Positions 14,655 to 24,464 are shown, counted from the stretch's first letter. The stretch: DNA of 34,045 nt from Prevotella sp. UBA2809 (GCA_002351725.1 DEHD01000015.1:1-34045); one strand, 5' to 3'. The notes: generated by a model from the letters alone, not told the origin. Translations and numbers: made by a program.

Positions 14655-17600
14655 ATGAATTTCAACAAAATCTTAAAGTCGCTGTTTGGTGATAAGTCCT
14701 CACGCGACATGAAACTCATCCAGCCCCTCGTAGAGCAGATTAAGGCCGTGTATCCCGAGGTTCAGAAGCTGGATAACGATGCACTGCGTCAGCGCACCAA
14801 AACATTACAGCAGCAGGTACAGAACTCTGCCAACGAGCAGAAGAAGCGTATCGAAGAGTTAAAGGCAACCATCGAGAATACACCAATCGACGAGCGTGCC
14901 GATATCTTTGCCCAGATCGATAAAATCGAGAAGGAAGTACTTGAAATCTATGAGGATGCCCTCAACGAGGTGATGCCCGAGGTATTCGCCATCGTAAAGG
15001 AGACAGCACGCCGATTTGCCGAGAACGAGGAGACTATCGTTACAGCAAACGATTTCGACCGCGAGCTGGCTGGTGATCCTAAGAAAGACTTCATCACCAT
15101 CGACGGTGATAAGGCTATCTACCACAATCACTGGACCGCTGGAGGTAACGACCTAAAGTGGGAAATGGTACACTACGACGTACAGCTGTTTGGTGGTGTT
15201 GTTCTGCATCAGGGAAAGATTGCCGAGATGGCTACTGGTGAAGGTAAGACTCTTGTAGCTACCCTGCCTGTATTCCTTAATGCACTTACCGGAAACGGTG
15301 TTCACGTAGTAACAGTGAACGACTATCTGGCAAAGCGTGACTCAGAGTGGATGGGTCCTCTCTATATGTTCCACGGACTGAGTGTTGACTGTATCGATAA
15401 GCATCAGCCTAACTCAGAGGAGCGCCGTAAGGCTTATCAGGCCGACATCACATTCGGTACCAACAACGAGTTCGGTTTCGACTATCTGCGTGATAACATG
15501 GCTATCTCGCCAGCCGACCTGGTACAACGCGCACATAACTACGCCATCGTCGATGAGGTCGACTCTGTATTGATCGACGATGCCCGTACACCTCTTATCA
15601 TCTCAGGTCCTATCCCCAAGGGCGACGACCAGATGTTCGAGGAGTATCAGCCACTGGTTGAGAAGCTGGTAGGCGTTCAGCGCCAACTGGCCACACAGTA
15701 TCTTGCCGATGCCAAGACCTTGATTGCCGAGGGTAACAAGCTGGTTGAGGCAGGCAACAAGAAGGAGGGTCAGGAGAAGCTCGATGCAGGATTCCTGTCG
15801 CTCTACCGTTCTCACAAGGCTATGCCAAAGAACAAGCCACTCATCAAGTTTCTCTCAGAGGAAGGTATCAAGGCCGGTATGCAGAACACCGAGAACATCT
15901 ACATGGAGAACAACAACCGCCGTATGCCAGAGTGCGTTGAGCCTCTGTACTTTGTGGTTGACGAGAAGATGAACTCTTGCGACCTTACCGATAAGGGTAC
16001 CGCTTGGCTTGCTAAGCAGGTTAACGATAACGAACTGTTTGTATTGCCCGATATCACTACCGAGCTCTCTGCACTTGAGGCCGAGACTGGTCTTACCGAT
16101 CAGGAGCGCCTTGACAAAAAGGATGAGCTGATGAGCCACTACGCCGTTCAGAGCGAGCGCGTTCACACTCTGCAGCAACTGCTCAAGGCTTACTGCATGT
16201 TCAACAAGGACGATGAGTATGTGGTTATCGACGGCGAGGTGAAGATTGTTGACGAGCAGACTGGCCGTATCATGGAAGGTCGCCGTTGGAGCGATGGTCT
16301 GCACCAGGCTGTTGAGGCCAAGGAGCATGTAAAGGTTGAGGCTGCTACTCAGACCTTTGCCACCATAACCCTGCAGAACTACTTCCGTATGTATCACAAG
16401 CTCTCAGGTATGACCGGTACAGCTTCTACCGAGGCTGGTGAGTTCTGGGATATCTACAAGCTCGATGTAGTTGAGATTCCAACCAACCGTCCTGTTATCC
16501 GTAACGACCAGGACGACCGCGTATATAAGACAGCCCGCGAGAAGTACAAGGCTGTTATCGATGAGGTTGTAAAGATGCGTAATGCAGGCCGCCCAACCCT
16601 GATTGGTACCACATCGGTAGAGATTTCAGAGTTGCTGAGCCGCATGCTCGATATGTATGTTAATCCTGAAACTGGTAAGCGCGAGGGTATCCCCCACCAG
16701 GTGCTGAATGCTAAACTGCACCAGAAGGAGGCCGACATCGTAGCACTGGCCGGACAGAGCACCAATGGTAAAGGTGCCGTAACCATCGCCACCAACATGG
16801 CTGGTCGTGGTACCGATATCAAGCTGTCGCCCGAGGTGAAGGCCGCTGGTGGTTTGGCCATCATCGGTACCGAGCGCCACGAGAGCCGTCGTGTCGACCG
16901 TCAGCTTCGTGGTCGTGCCGGACGTCAGGGTGACCCAGGTTCATCAGTCTTCTATGTATCACTCGAGGACAAGCTGATGCGTCTGTTCGCTTCTGAACGC
17001 ATTGCATCGGTTATGGACCGCCTTGGATTCAAGGATGGCGAGATGATTGAGAGCCCAATGATTTCGAAGAGCATTGAGCGCGCCCAGAAGAAGGTTGAGG
17101 AGAACAACTTTGGTATCCGTAAACGCCTGATTGAGTACGATGATGTGATGAACAAGCAGCGTACCGTTATCTACGAGAAGCGCCGCCACGCCCTGATGGG
17201 TGAGCGTATCGGCATGGATATTGCCAACATCATCTGGGATCGCGTTGTTAACATCATCGAGAACTCTGGCGACTATCAGGGTTGCAAGGAGGAGTTCCTG
17301 CATGTGCTCTCAATGGAGGTGCCATTCACCAGCGAGGAGTATATCAATCAGCCTCGCGAGGTGCTGCACGAGAATGCTTTCCAGGCAGCTATCGGCAACT
17401 TCAACCGCAAAACTGAGCGCATCCAGACTGTAGCACAGCCTATCATCAAGCAGGTTTACGAGAATCAGGGTTCTATCTACGAGCGCATTATGGTGCCCAT
17501 CACCGATGGTCGCAAGATGTACCAGATTCCATGCAACCTGAAGGAGGCTTACGAGAGCGACTGCAAGAGTATCGTCAAGGAGTTTGAGAAGAGCATCCTG

Positions 17601-18047
17601 CTCCACATCATCGACGACTCTTGGAAGGAGAATCTGCGCCAGCTCGACGAGCTGAAGCACTCTGTACAGAATGCCTCTTACGAACAGAAGGATCCTCTGC
17701 TGATTTTCAAGCTCGAGAGTGCCAAGGTTTGGGACGAGATGATTAACGAGATGTACAACCGTATCTGCTCAATCCTCACCCGCAGCGGTATCCCCGAGAT
17801 GCAGCAGCAGGTTCAGGAGGCCGCTCCCGAGCAGCACACTCAGCGCCAGCAGTATGTTGAGAGCAAGCAGAACATCGGCGAGGAGCAGCTTGTCGACCGC
17901 AATCAGCAGGCAGCCGCTCAGCACGATACTCGCGCTCAGCAGAACCACCAGCCTATCGTTAAGGATAAGCTGCCCGGACGTAATGATCCATGCCCCTGTG
18001 GCTCTGGCAAGAAGTTCAAGAACTGTCACGGCAAAGGAATCGTGTGA
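14655..18047 (+). CDS. secA: Preprotein translocase ATPase SecA
   Basis: The 1130-residue protein carries the whole SecA architecture. Nucleotide-binding domain 1 has Walker A GEGKT (195-199) and DEVDS (300-304). The preprotein crosslinking region and NBD2 follow (GTERHESRRVDRQLRGRAGR, with TNMAGRGTDIK before it). The helical scaffold/wing and a zinc-binding tail (CPCGSGKKFKNCH) for SecB or lipid contact complete it. SecA drives unfolded precursors through SecYEG. The length beyond the E. coli protein (901) comes from an insertion at about 330-420 and a Gln-rich linker near 1050-1105, both usual in Bacteroidetes. It has its own promoter. An ABC ATPase gene follows 32 bases later. Confidence 0.97.
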   Translation: MNFNKILKSLFGDKSSRDMKLIQPLVEQIKAVYPEVQKLDNDALRQRTKTLQQQVQNSANEQKKRIEELKATIENTPIDERADIFAQIDKIEKEVLEIYEDALNEVMPEVFAIVKETARRFAENEETIVTANDFDRELAGDPKKDFITIDGDKAIYHNHWTAGGNDLKWEMVHYDVQLFGGVVLHQGKIAEMATGEGKTLVATLPVFLNALTGNGVHVVTVNDYLAKRDSEWMGPLYMFHGLSVDCIDKHQPNSEERRKAYQADITFGTNNEFGFDYLRDNMAISPADLVQRAHNYAIVDEVDSVLIDDARTPLIISGPIPKGDDQMFEEYQPLVEKLVGVQRQLATQYLADAKTLIAEGNKLVEAGNKKEGQEKLDAGFLSLYRSHKAMPKNKPLIKFLSEEGIKAGMQNTENIYMENNNRRMPECVEPLYFVVDEKMNSCDLTDKGTAWLAKQVNDNELFVLPDITTELSALEAETGLTDQERLDKKDELMSHYAVQSERVHTLQQLLKAYCMFNKDDEYVVIDGEVKIVDEQTGRIMEGRRWSDGLHQAVEAKEHVKVEAATQTFATITLQNYFRMYHKLSGMTGTASTEAGEFWDIYKLDVVEIPTNRPVIRNDQDDRVYKTAREKYKAVIDEVVKMRNAGRPTLIGTTSVEISELLSRMLDMYVNPETGKREGIPHQVLNAKLHQKEADIVALAGQSTNGKGAVTIATNMAGRGTDIKLSPEVKAAGGLAIIGTERHESRRVDRQLRGRAGRQGDPGSSVFYVSLEDKLMRLFASERIASVMDRLGFKDGEMIESPMISKSIERAQKKVEENNFGIRKRLIEYDDVMNKQRTVIYEKRRHALMGERIGMDIANIIWDRVVNIIENSGDYQGCKEEFLHVLSMEVPFTSEEYINQPREVLHENAFQAAIGNFNRKTERIQTVAQPIIKQVYENQGSIYERIMVPITDGRKMYQIPCNLKEAYESDCKSIVKEFEKSILLHIIDDSWKENLRQLDELKHSVQNASYEQKDPLLIFKLESAKVWDEMINEMYNRICSILTRSGIPEMQQQVQEAAPEQHTQRQQYVESKQNIGEEQLVDRNQQAAAQHDTRAQQNHQPIVKDKLPGRNDPCPCGSGKKFKNCHGKGIV

Positions 18048-18074
18048 CATTAAACATTAAACATGAAACATTAA
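18045..18074 (+). repeat. Short tandem ACATTAAA-type repeats
   Basis: Between secA and the ABC gene the motif ACATTAAAC / ACATTAAAC / ACATGAAAC / ACATTAAAG recurs three to four times with a 7-10-base step. It is AT-rich spacer DNA with no evident function. Confidence 0.5.
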
Positions 18075-18079
18075 AGATT

Positions 18080-18781
18080 ATGATAACCATAACCAATTTG
18101 AAAAAGGCGTTTGGCAAGACCGTTGCCTGCGACATTGAGAACTTCACTGTTAACAATGGCGATATATTAGGTCTTGTGGGTAATAACGGTGCTGGTAAGA
18201 CTACGCTCTTCCGCATGCTTCTCGACCTGCTGAAGCCCGATGAGGGCGAGGTGGCACTCGATGGCATCAACCCCGCTGCAAGCGAGGAGTGGAAAGCATC
18301 CACCGGTTCATATATCGACGAGGGGTTCCTTATCGACTTCCTCACCCCTGAGGAGTATTTTGCCTTCATCGGCAAGATTACAAATATGACTCAGACTCAG
18401 GTTGACGAGCGCCTTAAGGACTTTGAGCGTCTTGCCGCTGGCGAGATCTTCGGTCAGAAAAAGCTTATCCGCAACCTCTCTGCTGGTAACAAGCAGAAGG
18501 TGGGTATCATCTCTGCCCTGTTCAACCGTCCTAAATTGGTTATACTCGACGAGCCGTTCAACTTCCTCGACCCCTCGAGCCAGAATGTACTCAAGCACGT
18601 GCTCACCGATTATAATAAGGAGACAGGTGCCACCATTCTGGTTTCAAGCCACAATCTCGCCCACACTATCGACATCTCTAACCGCATTGCGCTGCTTGAG
18701 AAAGGTCACATAGTTCGCGACTTGGCTAACGAGAACGCGAGCGCTAAAGCTGAGCTCGAAAATTACTTCGAAACCGAGTAA
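18080..18781 (+). CDS. ABC transporter ATP-binding protein
   Basis: The 233-residue ATPase has Walker A GNNGAGKT (34-41), a signature loop LSAGNKQK (133-140, a variant of LSGGQ), Walker B LVILDEP (about 153-159) and the switch His in VSSHN. Length and motifs are those of the ABC-2/NatA-type exporter ATPases. No permease gene is adjacent, so its transport partner is unknown. I chose ATG 18080 (MITITNLKKAFGK). The open frame continues upstream into secA but that part is not homologous. Cotranscription with secA is likely because the gap is only 32 bases and no terminator is seen. Confidence 0.9.
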   Translation: MITITNLKKAFGKTVACDIENFTVNNGDILGLVGNNGAGKTTLFRMLLDLLKPDEGEVALDGINPAASEEWKASTGSYIDEGFLIDFLTPEEYFAFIGKITNMTQTQVDERLKDFERLAAGEIFGQKKLIRNLSAGNKQKVGIISALFNRPKLVILDEPFNFLDPSSQNVLKHVLTDYNKETGATILVSSHNLAHTIDISNRIALLEKGHIVRDLANENASAKAELENYFETE

Positions 18782-18807
18782 CCTATCATCATTTTTAGGT
18801 ATTTTAT

Positions 18808-18845
18808 AAAAACTTGCGGCCTTTGCAATCGGGTTGCAAGTTTTT
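18808..18845 (+). terminator. Terminator of the secA/ABC unit
   Basis: Stem AAAAACTTGC (18808-18817) pairs with GCAAGTTTTT (18836-18845) and runs into a T tract to 18847. The feoAB -7 box starts only six bases beyond the stem. Confidence 0.8.
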
Positions 18846-18850
18846 TTATG

Positions 18851-18858
18851 TATCTTTG
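18851..18858 (+). promoter_or_regulatory. feoAB -7 box
   Basis: TATCTTTG at 18851-18858 lies 20 bases before the ATG. The -33 region falls inside the upstream terminator hairpin (TTTG at 18822-18825, TTG at 18834-18836), with non-ideal spacing. No Fur box is obvious. Confidence 0.6.
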
Positions 18859-18878
18859 CACTCAAAATCAATTGAGTG

Positions 18879-21290
18879 ATGAAACTATCAGAGTTAAAAA
18901 CAGGCGAAAAAGGTATTATAGTAAAGGTATTGGGCCACGGCGGATTCCGCAAGCGCATCATTGAGATGGGCTTTATTCGCGGACAGGAGGTAGAGGTTCT
19001 GCTCAACGCTCCGCTACAGGACCCCGTGAAGTATAAGCTCATGGGCTACGAGGTTAGTCTGCGCCATCAGGAGGCCGACAACATCGAGGTAGTATCGGCC
19101 GACACCCCATTCGAGGCAACTACCTTTAACCTTGCCACCGATAGTAATCGCCATGAAGACGACTACATCCGCCACGAGGCTATGAAAGAGCGTCGTACCA
19201 TCAACGTTGCGCTGGTGGGAAATCCTAACTGCGGAAAAACATCGCTGTTCAATTTCGCATCAGGTGCTCACGGCCATGTGGGCAACTACTCAGGCGTTAC
19301 CGTAGATGCCACCGAGGCACATGCCTCAATGTTCGGCTACGAGTTCAACCTCACCGACCTGCCTGGCACCTACTCACTCTCGTGCTACTCGCCCGAGGAG
19401 CTTTACGTGCGCGAACATCTTACAGAAAAAATGCCCGATGTGGTAATCAATGTCATCGATGCCTCTAACCTTGAGCGCAACCTCTATCTCACCACCCAGC
19501 TTGTAGATATGAACATGCGCATGGTGTGCGCGCTCAACATGTACGACGAGTTTGAGCGCCGTGGCGACAACGTTAATCTCGACACCCTCAGCACCCTGTT
19601 TGGTACACCTATGATACCAACATCGTTCAAAAACGGTATGGGTGTAAAGGAACTCTTCCGCGCCGTAATTCAGGTTTACGAGGGCACCAGCAAGTTCTCT
19701 CGCCACCTGCATATCAACTACGGCCACGAAATTGAAGACGGTATCTCGCACATCCAGAAGTACCTTAAGGCCGACGAGCATATCACCCAGCACTACTCTA
19801 CCCGCTACCTCTCGCTTAAGCTCCTTGAGCACGATAGTCAGGTGCTCGACTACCTGGGCAAGCACATGGCAGGTGAGCAGCGCATACAGGACTTCCGCAA
19901 CCTTACCACCGAGCGCGATAAGGCATCGGCCCGCGTAAAGGAAGAGACCGGCAGCGACTCCGAGACAGCCATCATGGACGCCAAGTACGGTTTCATCAAC
20001 GGAGCCCTGAAGGAGGCCGAATACAAGACCGGTCACAAGAAGGACACCTATAAGGCTACACATAGGATTGATGGTCTGCTGTCGCATAAGTACTTCGGCT
20101 TCCCCATCTTCTTCCTCATACTCTACATCATGTTCCAGACCACCTTCTCACTCGGTCAGTATCCTATGGACTGGATTGAAGAAGGCGTGGCTTGGCTGGG
20201 CGGCAAGATTAGCGATGGAATGAACGACGGACCGCTCAAGGCCATGCTCGTCGATGGTGTCATCGGCGGTGTGGGCAGCGTCATCGTATTCCTGCCACAG
20301 ATATTGATACTCTATTTCTTCATCTCGCTGATGGAGGATTCAGGATATATGGCCCGTGCCGCATTCATCATGGACAAGCTCATGCACAAGATGGGTCTGC
20401 ACGGCAAGTCGTTCATCCCGCTCATCATGGGTTTCGGATGTAATGTTCCCGCTGTAATGGCCACCCGCACCATCGAGAGCCGCCGTTCGCGCATCATCAC
20501 CATGATGATTCTGCCGTTCATGAGCTGCTCAGCCCGCCTGCCCATCTATATCATGATAGCCGGCACCTTCTTCTCGTTGCAGTATCGCTCGTGGGTATTG
20601 CTTTCGCTCTACGCCATCGGAATCGCCGTGTCGGTAGTAGTAAGCAAGATCTTCTCATCGCTCGTTATAAAGGGCGAGGACACCCCGTTTGTTATGGAGC
20701 TTCCACCTTATCGCTGGCCAACCCCAAAGGCCATCTGGCGCCACACCTGGGAGAAAGGTAAGGAGTATCTCAAGAAGATGGGAGGCATCATCCTTGTGGC
20801 CAGCATCATCGTCTGGGCCCTGGGCTACTTCCCACATAACGACGAGCTGCCACGCGAGCAACAGCAGGAGCAGAGCTACATCGGCCGTATGGGTAAGACC
20901 ATCGAGCCAGTATTCGCCCCACAGGGTTTCAACTGGAAGCTCGATGTGTCTCTTATCTGCGGCGTTGGTGCCAAGGAGATTGTAGCCTCGTCTATCGGTG
21001 TTCTCTATAGCGGCGACGACAGCTTCGGCGACGATGAGGAGTTCAGCGACGACAACGAGAAGTACACCCGCCTGCGCCAAACAATGATTCAAGAAGGCAT
21101 CACGCCCCTTGCGGCCTATGCCTACCTTATATTCATTCTGCTCTACTTCCCCTGTATAGCCACTATAGCCGCCATCAAGAACGAGACCGGTTCATGGCGC
21201 TGGGCAGGCTTTGCCGCCATCTACACCACCGCAGTAGCCTGGGTGGCAAGTATGGCGGTATTCCAAATCGGCAGCCTGCTGGGGTTGTAA
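18879..21290 (+). CDS. feoB: Fused FeoA-FeoB ferrous iron transporter
   Basis: The 803-residue protein begins with an SH3-like FeoA domain (about 1-75, MKLSELKTGEKGIIVKVLG). A FeoB GTPase domain follows: G1 GNPNCGKT (114-121), G3 DLPGTYSLS and G4 NMYD. A linker leads to the polytopic permease domain with the gate motifs GFGCNVPAVMATRTIESRR and GVGAKEIV. FeoB imports Fe(II) across the inner membrane, and the FeoA-FeoB fusion is common in Bacteroidetes. ATG 18879 is preferred over the adjacent in-frame GTG at 18876. It is monocistronic with its own promoter and a hairpin after the stop. Confidence 0.96.
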   Translation: MKLSELKTGEKGIIVKVLGHGGFRKRIIEMGFIRGQEVEVLLNAPLQDPVKYKLMGYEVSLRHQEADNIEVVSADTPFEATTFNLATDSNRHEDDYIRHEAMKERRTINVALVGNPNCGKTSLFNFASGAHGHVGNYSGVTVDATEAHASMFGYEFNLTDLPGTYSLSCYSPEELYVREHLTEKMPDVVINVIDASNLERNLYLTTQLVDMNMRMVCALNMYDEFERRGDNVNLDTLSTLFGTPMIPTSFKNGMGVKELFRAVIQVYEGTSKFSRHLHINYGHEIEDGISHIQKYLKADEHITQHYSTRYLSLKLLEHDSQVLDYLGKHMAGEQRIQDFRNLTTERDKASARVKEETGSDSETAIMDAKYGFINGALKEAEYKTGHKKDTYKATHRIDGLLSHKYFGFPIFFLILYIMFQTTFSLGQYPMDWIEEGVAWLGGKISDGMNDGPLKAMLVDGVIGGVGSVIVFLPQILILYFFISLMEDSGYMARAAFIMDKLMHKMGLHGKSFIPLIMGFGCNVPAVMATRTIESRRSRIITMMILPFMSCSARLPIYIMIAGTFFSLQYRSWVLLSLYAIGIAVSVVVSKIFSSLVIKGEDTPFVMELPPYRWPTPKAIWRHTWEKGKEYLKKMGGIILVASIIVWALGYFPHNDELPREQQQEQSYIGRMGKTIEPVFAPQGFNWKLDVSLICGVGAKEIVASSIGVLYSGDDSFGDDEEFSDDNEKYTRLRQTMIQEGITPLAAYAYLIFILLYFPCIATIAAIKNETGSWRWAGFAAIYTTAVAWVASMAVFQIGSLLGL

Positions 21291-21313
21291 TCGAGGGATT
21301 TTTATCCCCCGAT
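21290..21313 (+). terminator. Hairpin after feoAB
   Basis: ATCGAGGGAT (21290-21299) pairs with ATCCCCCGAT (21304-21313) around a TTTT loop, with one A/C mismatch. No strong T tract follows, so termination is likely but not certain. Confidence 0.55.
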
Positions 21314-21335
21314 TGTCATCCCGAGCGCAGTCGAG
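21314..21335. repeat. Possible dispersed intergenic repeat (TCATCCCGAGCGCAGTCGAG-like)
   Basis: The stretch 21315-21334 resembles a C/G-rich short element that recurs between genes in several Bacteroidetes. It separates feoAB from the accessory region. Only one copy occurs in this window, so the repeat status comes from memory. Confidence 0.35.
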
Positions 21336-21761
21336 TCATCTCAGTGCTTCGCGACATAAGTCCCAGCCGGTAAGCAGCGCAAAATCGTCGATGCTATCTG
21401 TTCCGTTTTCCTGTATCGCCATCGCCCTACCCAACTTCATCCATCTTCCAGGACTCTCGCTTGGTATGCCTATCGGCTCATCGGGGTCGATGCCTGTCAG
21501 CTTCGACACGTTGGCAATGTACGCCTCCGTTTTATTCTCCATTGGCGGTGCCCATTTGCTAATGATTTTGCGGATGGTGTATAGTCGGTACTTATGATAG
21601 TACGTCCGCGTGAGCAAATAGAACGCTGCCCGCCAGCCATACTCCAATGATTCAAACTGACAGAACTGTGCGTCTGCCTGCACGGCCCTCAGGCCCTTCC
21701 ACTTATCCTTACTTCTGCGGATATTAAGCGGATTATTGTTTCTTATTCCTCTTGGTAACAT
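21336..21761 (-). CDS. Phage structural protein P5-like protein
   Basis: The 141-residue protein starts MLPRGIRNNNPLNIRRSKDKW and continues with FCQFESLEYGWRAAFYLLTRTY, the hallmark of proteins annotated as structural protein P5 (tectivirus PRD1 family) in Bacteroides and Prevotella. Members are small, lysozyme-like or virion-associated, and their activity in Bacteroidetes is not known. It has no signal peptide. The gene overlaps the end of the primase/helicase gene by 29 bases and is the last gene of the accessory run. It points to a phage or integrative-element origin. Confidence 0.75.
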   Translation of the reverse strand: MLPRGIRNNNPLNIRRSKDKWKGLRAVQADAQFCQFESLEYGWRAAFYLLTRTYYHKYRLYTIRKIISKWAPPMENKTEAYIANVSKLTGIDPDEPIGIPSESPGRWMKLGRAMAIQENGTDSIDDFALLTGWDLCREALR

Positions 21762-24102
21762 ATTTTTCGCTCTTTTTAAAACTGTTTTCTGTTATCTGTA
21801 ACACATATTTTCTATACAACCATTGGCGAATCATCTGCGCACACTTCTTCCTGTCACTACCCATTCCTTGCTTTATTCGCACATTCAGAGCATGCTCTCT
21901 GGTAAACTCATCAGGCAGTAGCTCCAACAGATTTCTTGGCCCACGGGCTCCAATGCGCTCGTTTCCATTATTTGCACGTTCTATGTCTTCACCAAAGAAC
22001 TCCATCTTGCACCACAGATCATACTGTAGACTCCAACGGACAAAGTCCTCAATGTTCTTTTCCCATTGATTGCCATTGGCTACAAAGAGCACACAGGCCT
22101 TAAGCCAGGCGATTACGATGGCACGATGGCTCAGATTCAAATAGGTCTCATTCTGACTCAGGCGGGCAAACTCAGCACATTCCTCTTGCAGTTTCTTGGC
22201 CAATTTGAATGCCTGCGGACAATCAACCCTACCGCGAGCGGCTACAAGGTTGTCGATGTACGGCTTAAGCTCCTCATCGAATGCAGAATCGTATTTTCCG
22301 TAGATGGGCTGCTCAGCGCCTATCTCCATTTCGGGGATGGTGCAGAAGTTTATACGGCTTATAGGACCATCAGTAAGCACGCGGCTAAAGAACTTGCGAC
22401 CTTTCTGTATTGTGGTACACGCATTCCAGTTAAAGCGACATTTCGGGCGTGCTGTTACGCTCTGCGTACCTACGCGAGTTTGTCCGAATTCAGCCCCTGG
22501 GTCGAAGGCTAAGCACATCAGCTGGAAATGCTGCTTGCCAGTCTGACCTTTAAGCTGCTCAAACAGGTCAATCTCGTTCAGCTTCACATAAACAAAGTGT
22601 CCTTCTGCTTCGTCCATTCGGGTTACGAGTGCAGGCTTGGTCATATCGGGGTCGATTTCTTGGATTACAAGCCCTTCTGGGCGAACCTGTTTATCCTTGT
22701 TAGCACCCTTCTTCTGACAGTCCTTCTTCCATTCCGCCTCGCGACGAGTGTTCTCCTCGTCACGACGTTTTATGTCGGCCATAATATGGCGTATAGGCTC
22801 GTCGATGCAGCCCTTACCAGCACCCGTATGCGCCATCAGACAGTTCATAAGCGTTGCCTCGTGAGGCACGTAGTCGGTGTACTCAAACGACACTTCCTTA
22901 AGGTGTGTTCCAAGTGGTGGGAACACCGCATGTGCCACTGCCGCTTTATACTGTTTAGGCGTATTCTTTGTCAGCAACCTTATCAGTTTCGGCAGTTTCT
23001 TCTCCGCAGGCATCTCAGGCATCTCCAGTTCAGCGGTTTCAGAACTTGTAGAAGGAGTTGAATCAGCACCTATTCTTCTACTCTTCGTAAAGATCTCCTC
23101 TTCATCCTTGTTCAGCTTGCGGTTACGATTGTAATACCTATCATAGAAATCCCGCACGCAGTCCTGAATGTTCTGGTCGTTCCAATGTTCTGGCATTAAC
23201 TCCGCTAAAACGCCGTTAGCTTCATCCTGCTCAAGCAATTGGTTAGCACCACTAAGGAATATCTTCACCGCATTATGCCTTCCGCCATCGTTCAAAAAGT
23301 CGCACCTCTCCAGCCCCTTAGCCTTCAAAACCGCCTCGCCAATAAACCTCACTCGTTCACTTATTTTTTGCAACGGACCACAGGACTGAAGGACTTTATT
23401 TTCTTCGGTGGGATTATCAGCAGTAGAATCAGTCCTGTTAGTCCTGTAGTCCGTTGCCAAGACATCCTCCTCCCACGGCTTATAATGCTTTCGCGCCTTC
23501 TTAGCCCCAGCCGGAACATCCTCTTCACCACGTCTCTCACGTTCTTTCAGTCGAGCGTACTCCGCCTCGCACTCTTCAGCCGTCATGGGCTCCTCAAACA
23601 ATTCATCATCCAAGTAAAGTAAATCTTTTTCATCACCACTTGAACTATAAGAAACCCTTTGTAAATCATGAACATTGGTATCCATTTCAATCTGCAGAAT
23701 GCTAGAAACACGCACCTGATTCTCCAAAATGGAAGTTCCAGGTTCTCGTTTACAAACCAGATGATAACCACCACTCGCACTCTTCTCCAGCATCATCAGA
23801 CCTATCTCATCCTTCTTGGCCAATATCTGCTGCGCCATTGCCTCACTCTGAGCTGCATCATAGCAATCCACATCATGAAAAAAGAAGCTGCCAATACTCT
23901 TGCAACCCGCCAAAGCCGAGCTCTGCAGCACACCTATATTGTACGCGAACTGCACAAGTTGCGACTTTGCTTTCTCATCGCCTTTGCGTGCTTTTGCTAA
24001 ATTATCAAGATTCTTCTTAGAGTTACGCAGCGACAAGAAATCTTCACGATTCTTTACCTGATAGGCAAACTTTTTGCCCTTGTTTACTATACGGTATATC
24101 AT
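21733..24102 (-). CDS. BT4734/VirE-type primase-polymerase and helicase-like protein
   Basis: The 789-residue protein appears to combine two modules. The N-terminal region (about 65-165) fits the BT4734-like/archaeo-eukaryotic primase fold: an acidic HDVDCYD (77-82), SASGGYH (108-114) and DLQRVSYSS. The middle has a Walker A-like AHTGAGKG (424-431) within a DUF3987/VirE-like ATPase region (about 365-700). The C-terminal part is basic and helical. Such proteins prime and unwind DNA for replication of plasmids, phages and mobile islands. A low-complexity linker lies at about 175-240. The ATG overlaps the upstream stop by 4 bases. Residues for catalysis look present, so it may be active. Confidence 0.78.
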   Translation of the reverse strand: MIYRIVNKGKKFAYQVKNREDFLSLRNSKKNLDNLAKARKGDEKAKSQLVQFAYNIGVLQSSALAGCKSIGSFFFHDVDCYDAAQSEAMAQQILAKKDEIGLMMLEKSASGGYHLVCKREPGTSILENQVRVSSILQIEMDTNVHDLQRVSYSSSGDEKDLLYLDDELFEEPMTAEECEAEYARLKERERRGEEDVPAGAKKARKHYKPWEEDVLATDYRTNRTDSTADNPTEENKVLQSCGPLQKISERVRFIGEAVLKAKGLERCDFLNDGGRHNAVKIFLSGANQLLEQDEANGVLAELMPEHWNDQNIQDCVRDFYDRYYNRNRKLNKDEEEIFTKSRRIGADSTPSTSSETAELEMPEMPAEKKLPKLIRLLTKNTPKQYKAAVAHAVFPPLGTHLKEVSFEYTDYVPHEATLMNCLMAHTGAGKGCIDEPIRHIMADIKRRDEENTRREAEWKKDCQKKGANKDKQVRPEGLVIQEIDPDMTKPALVTRMDEAEGHFVYVKLNEIDLFEQLKGQTGKQHFQLMCLAFDPGAEFGQTRVGTQSVTARPKCRFNWNACTTIQKGRKFFSRVLTDGPISRINFCTIPEMEIGAEQPIYGKYDSAFDEELKPYIDNLVAARGRVDCPQAFKLAKKLQEECAEFARLSQNETYLNLSHRAIVIAWLKACVLFVANGNQWEKNIEDFVRWSLQYDLWCKMEFFGEDIERANNGNERIGARGPRNLLELLPDEFTREHALNVRIKQGMGSDRKKCAQMIRQWLYRKYVLQITENSFKKSEKYVTKRNKKQ

Positions 24103-24464
24103 CTGGCAAATCCTTTCTTTATAAGGTGTGCAATAATCTGGAATATGCCTTTTCGCAGTATCTTGGGCAGTTCTGCTCGCATGTCGTTTGGTACCACAAA
24201 AGTCACTCTGTCATACCCATCGGCACAAAACGACAGACTTGCGTAATACCCCCTAAACTCAGGCTTGTTGCGATGGCGTTTCTTCTGGATAAAGTCGCAC
24301 GATCCATTGCTTAGCATTTGGAAATATCCAAATCCACGGAATGCCTCCATCAGTCCTACACATGGGTTGTCGGGCAGGAACTGCACATACTTCAACCCTA
24401 AATCATTCTCACTAACGGCCATCATGCCGTCGATAGTTGTTGTTTTGTTAATTAATTTATTCAT
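24099..24464 (-). CDS. Hypothetical protein coupled to the primase/helicase gene
   Basis: I do not recognise this 121-residue protein. It is compact and mixed alpha/beta with an aromatic-rich centre (FRGFGYFQMLSNGSCDFIQ, RGYYASLSFCADGYDRVTFV) and an end rich in Ile and Lys (LRKGIFQIIAHLIKKGFAR). No signal peptide or TM segment is seen. The ATGA overlap with the primase/helicase gene indicates translational coupling, so it may act with it, for instance as a DNA-binding or loading partner. A 111-base gap with no obvious promoter or terminator precedes it. Confidence 0.6.
   Translation of the reverse strand: MNKLINKTTTIDGMMAVSENDLGLKYVQFLPDNPCVGLMEAFRGFGYFQMLSNGSCDFIQKKRHRNKPEFRGYYASLSFCADGYDRVTFVVPNDMRAELPKILRKGIFQIIAHLIKKGFAR

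Noticed and set aside
19374..20087. Open frame of 237 codons antisense to feoAB
   Set aside because: It mirrors the conserved FeoB coding region, and no domain is recognisable.
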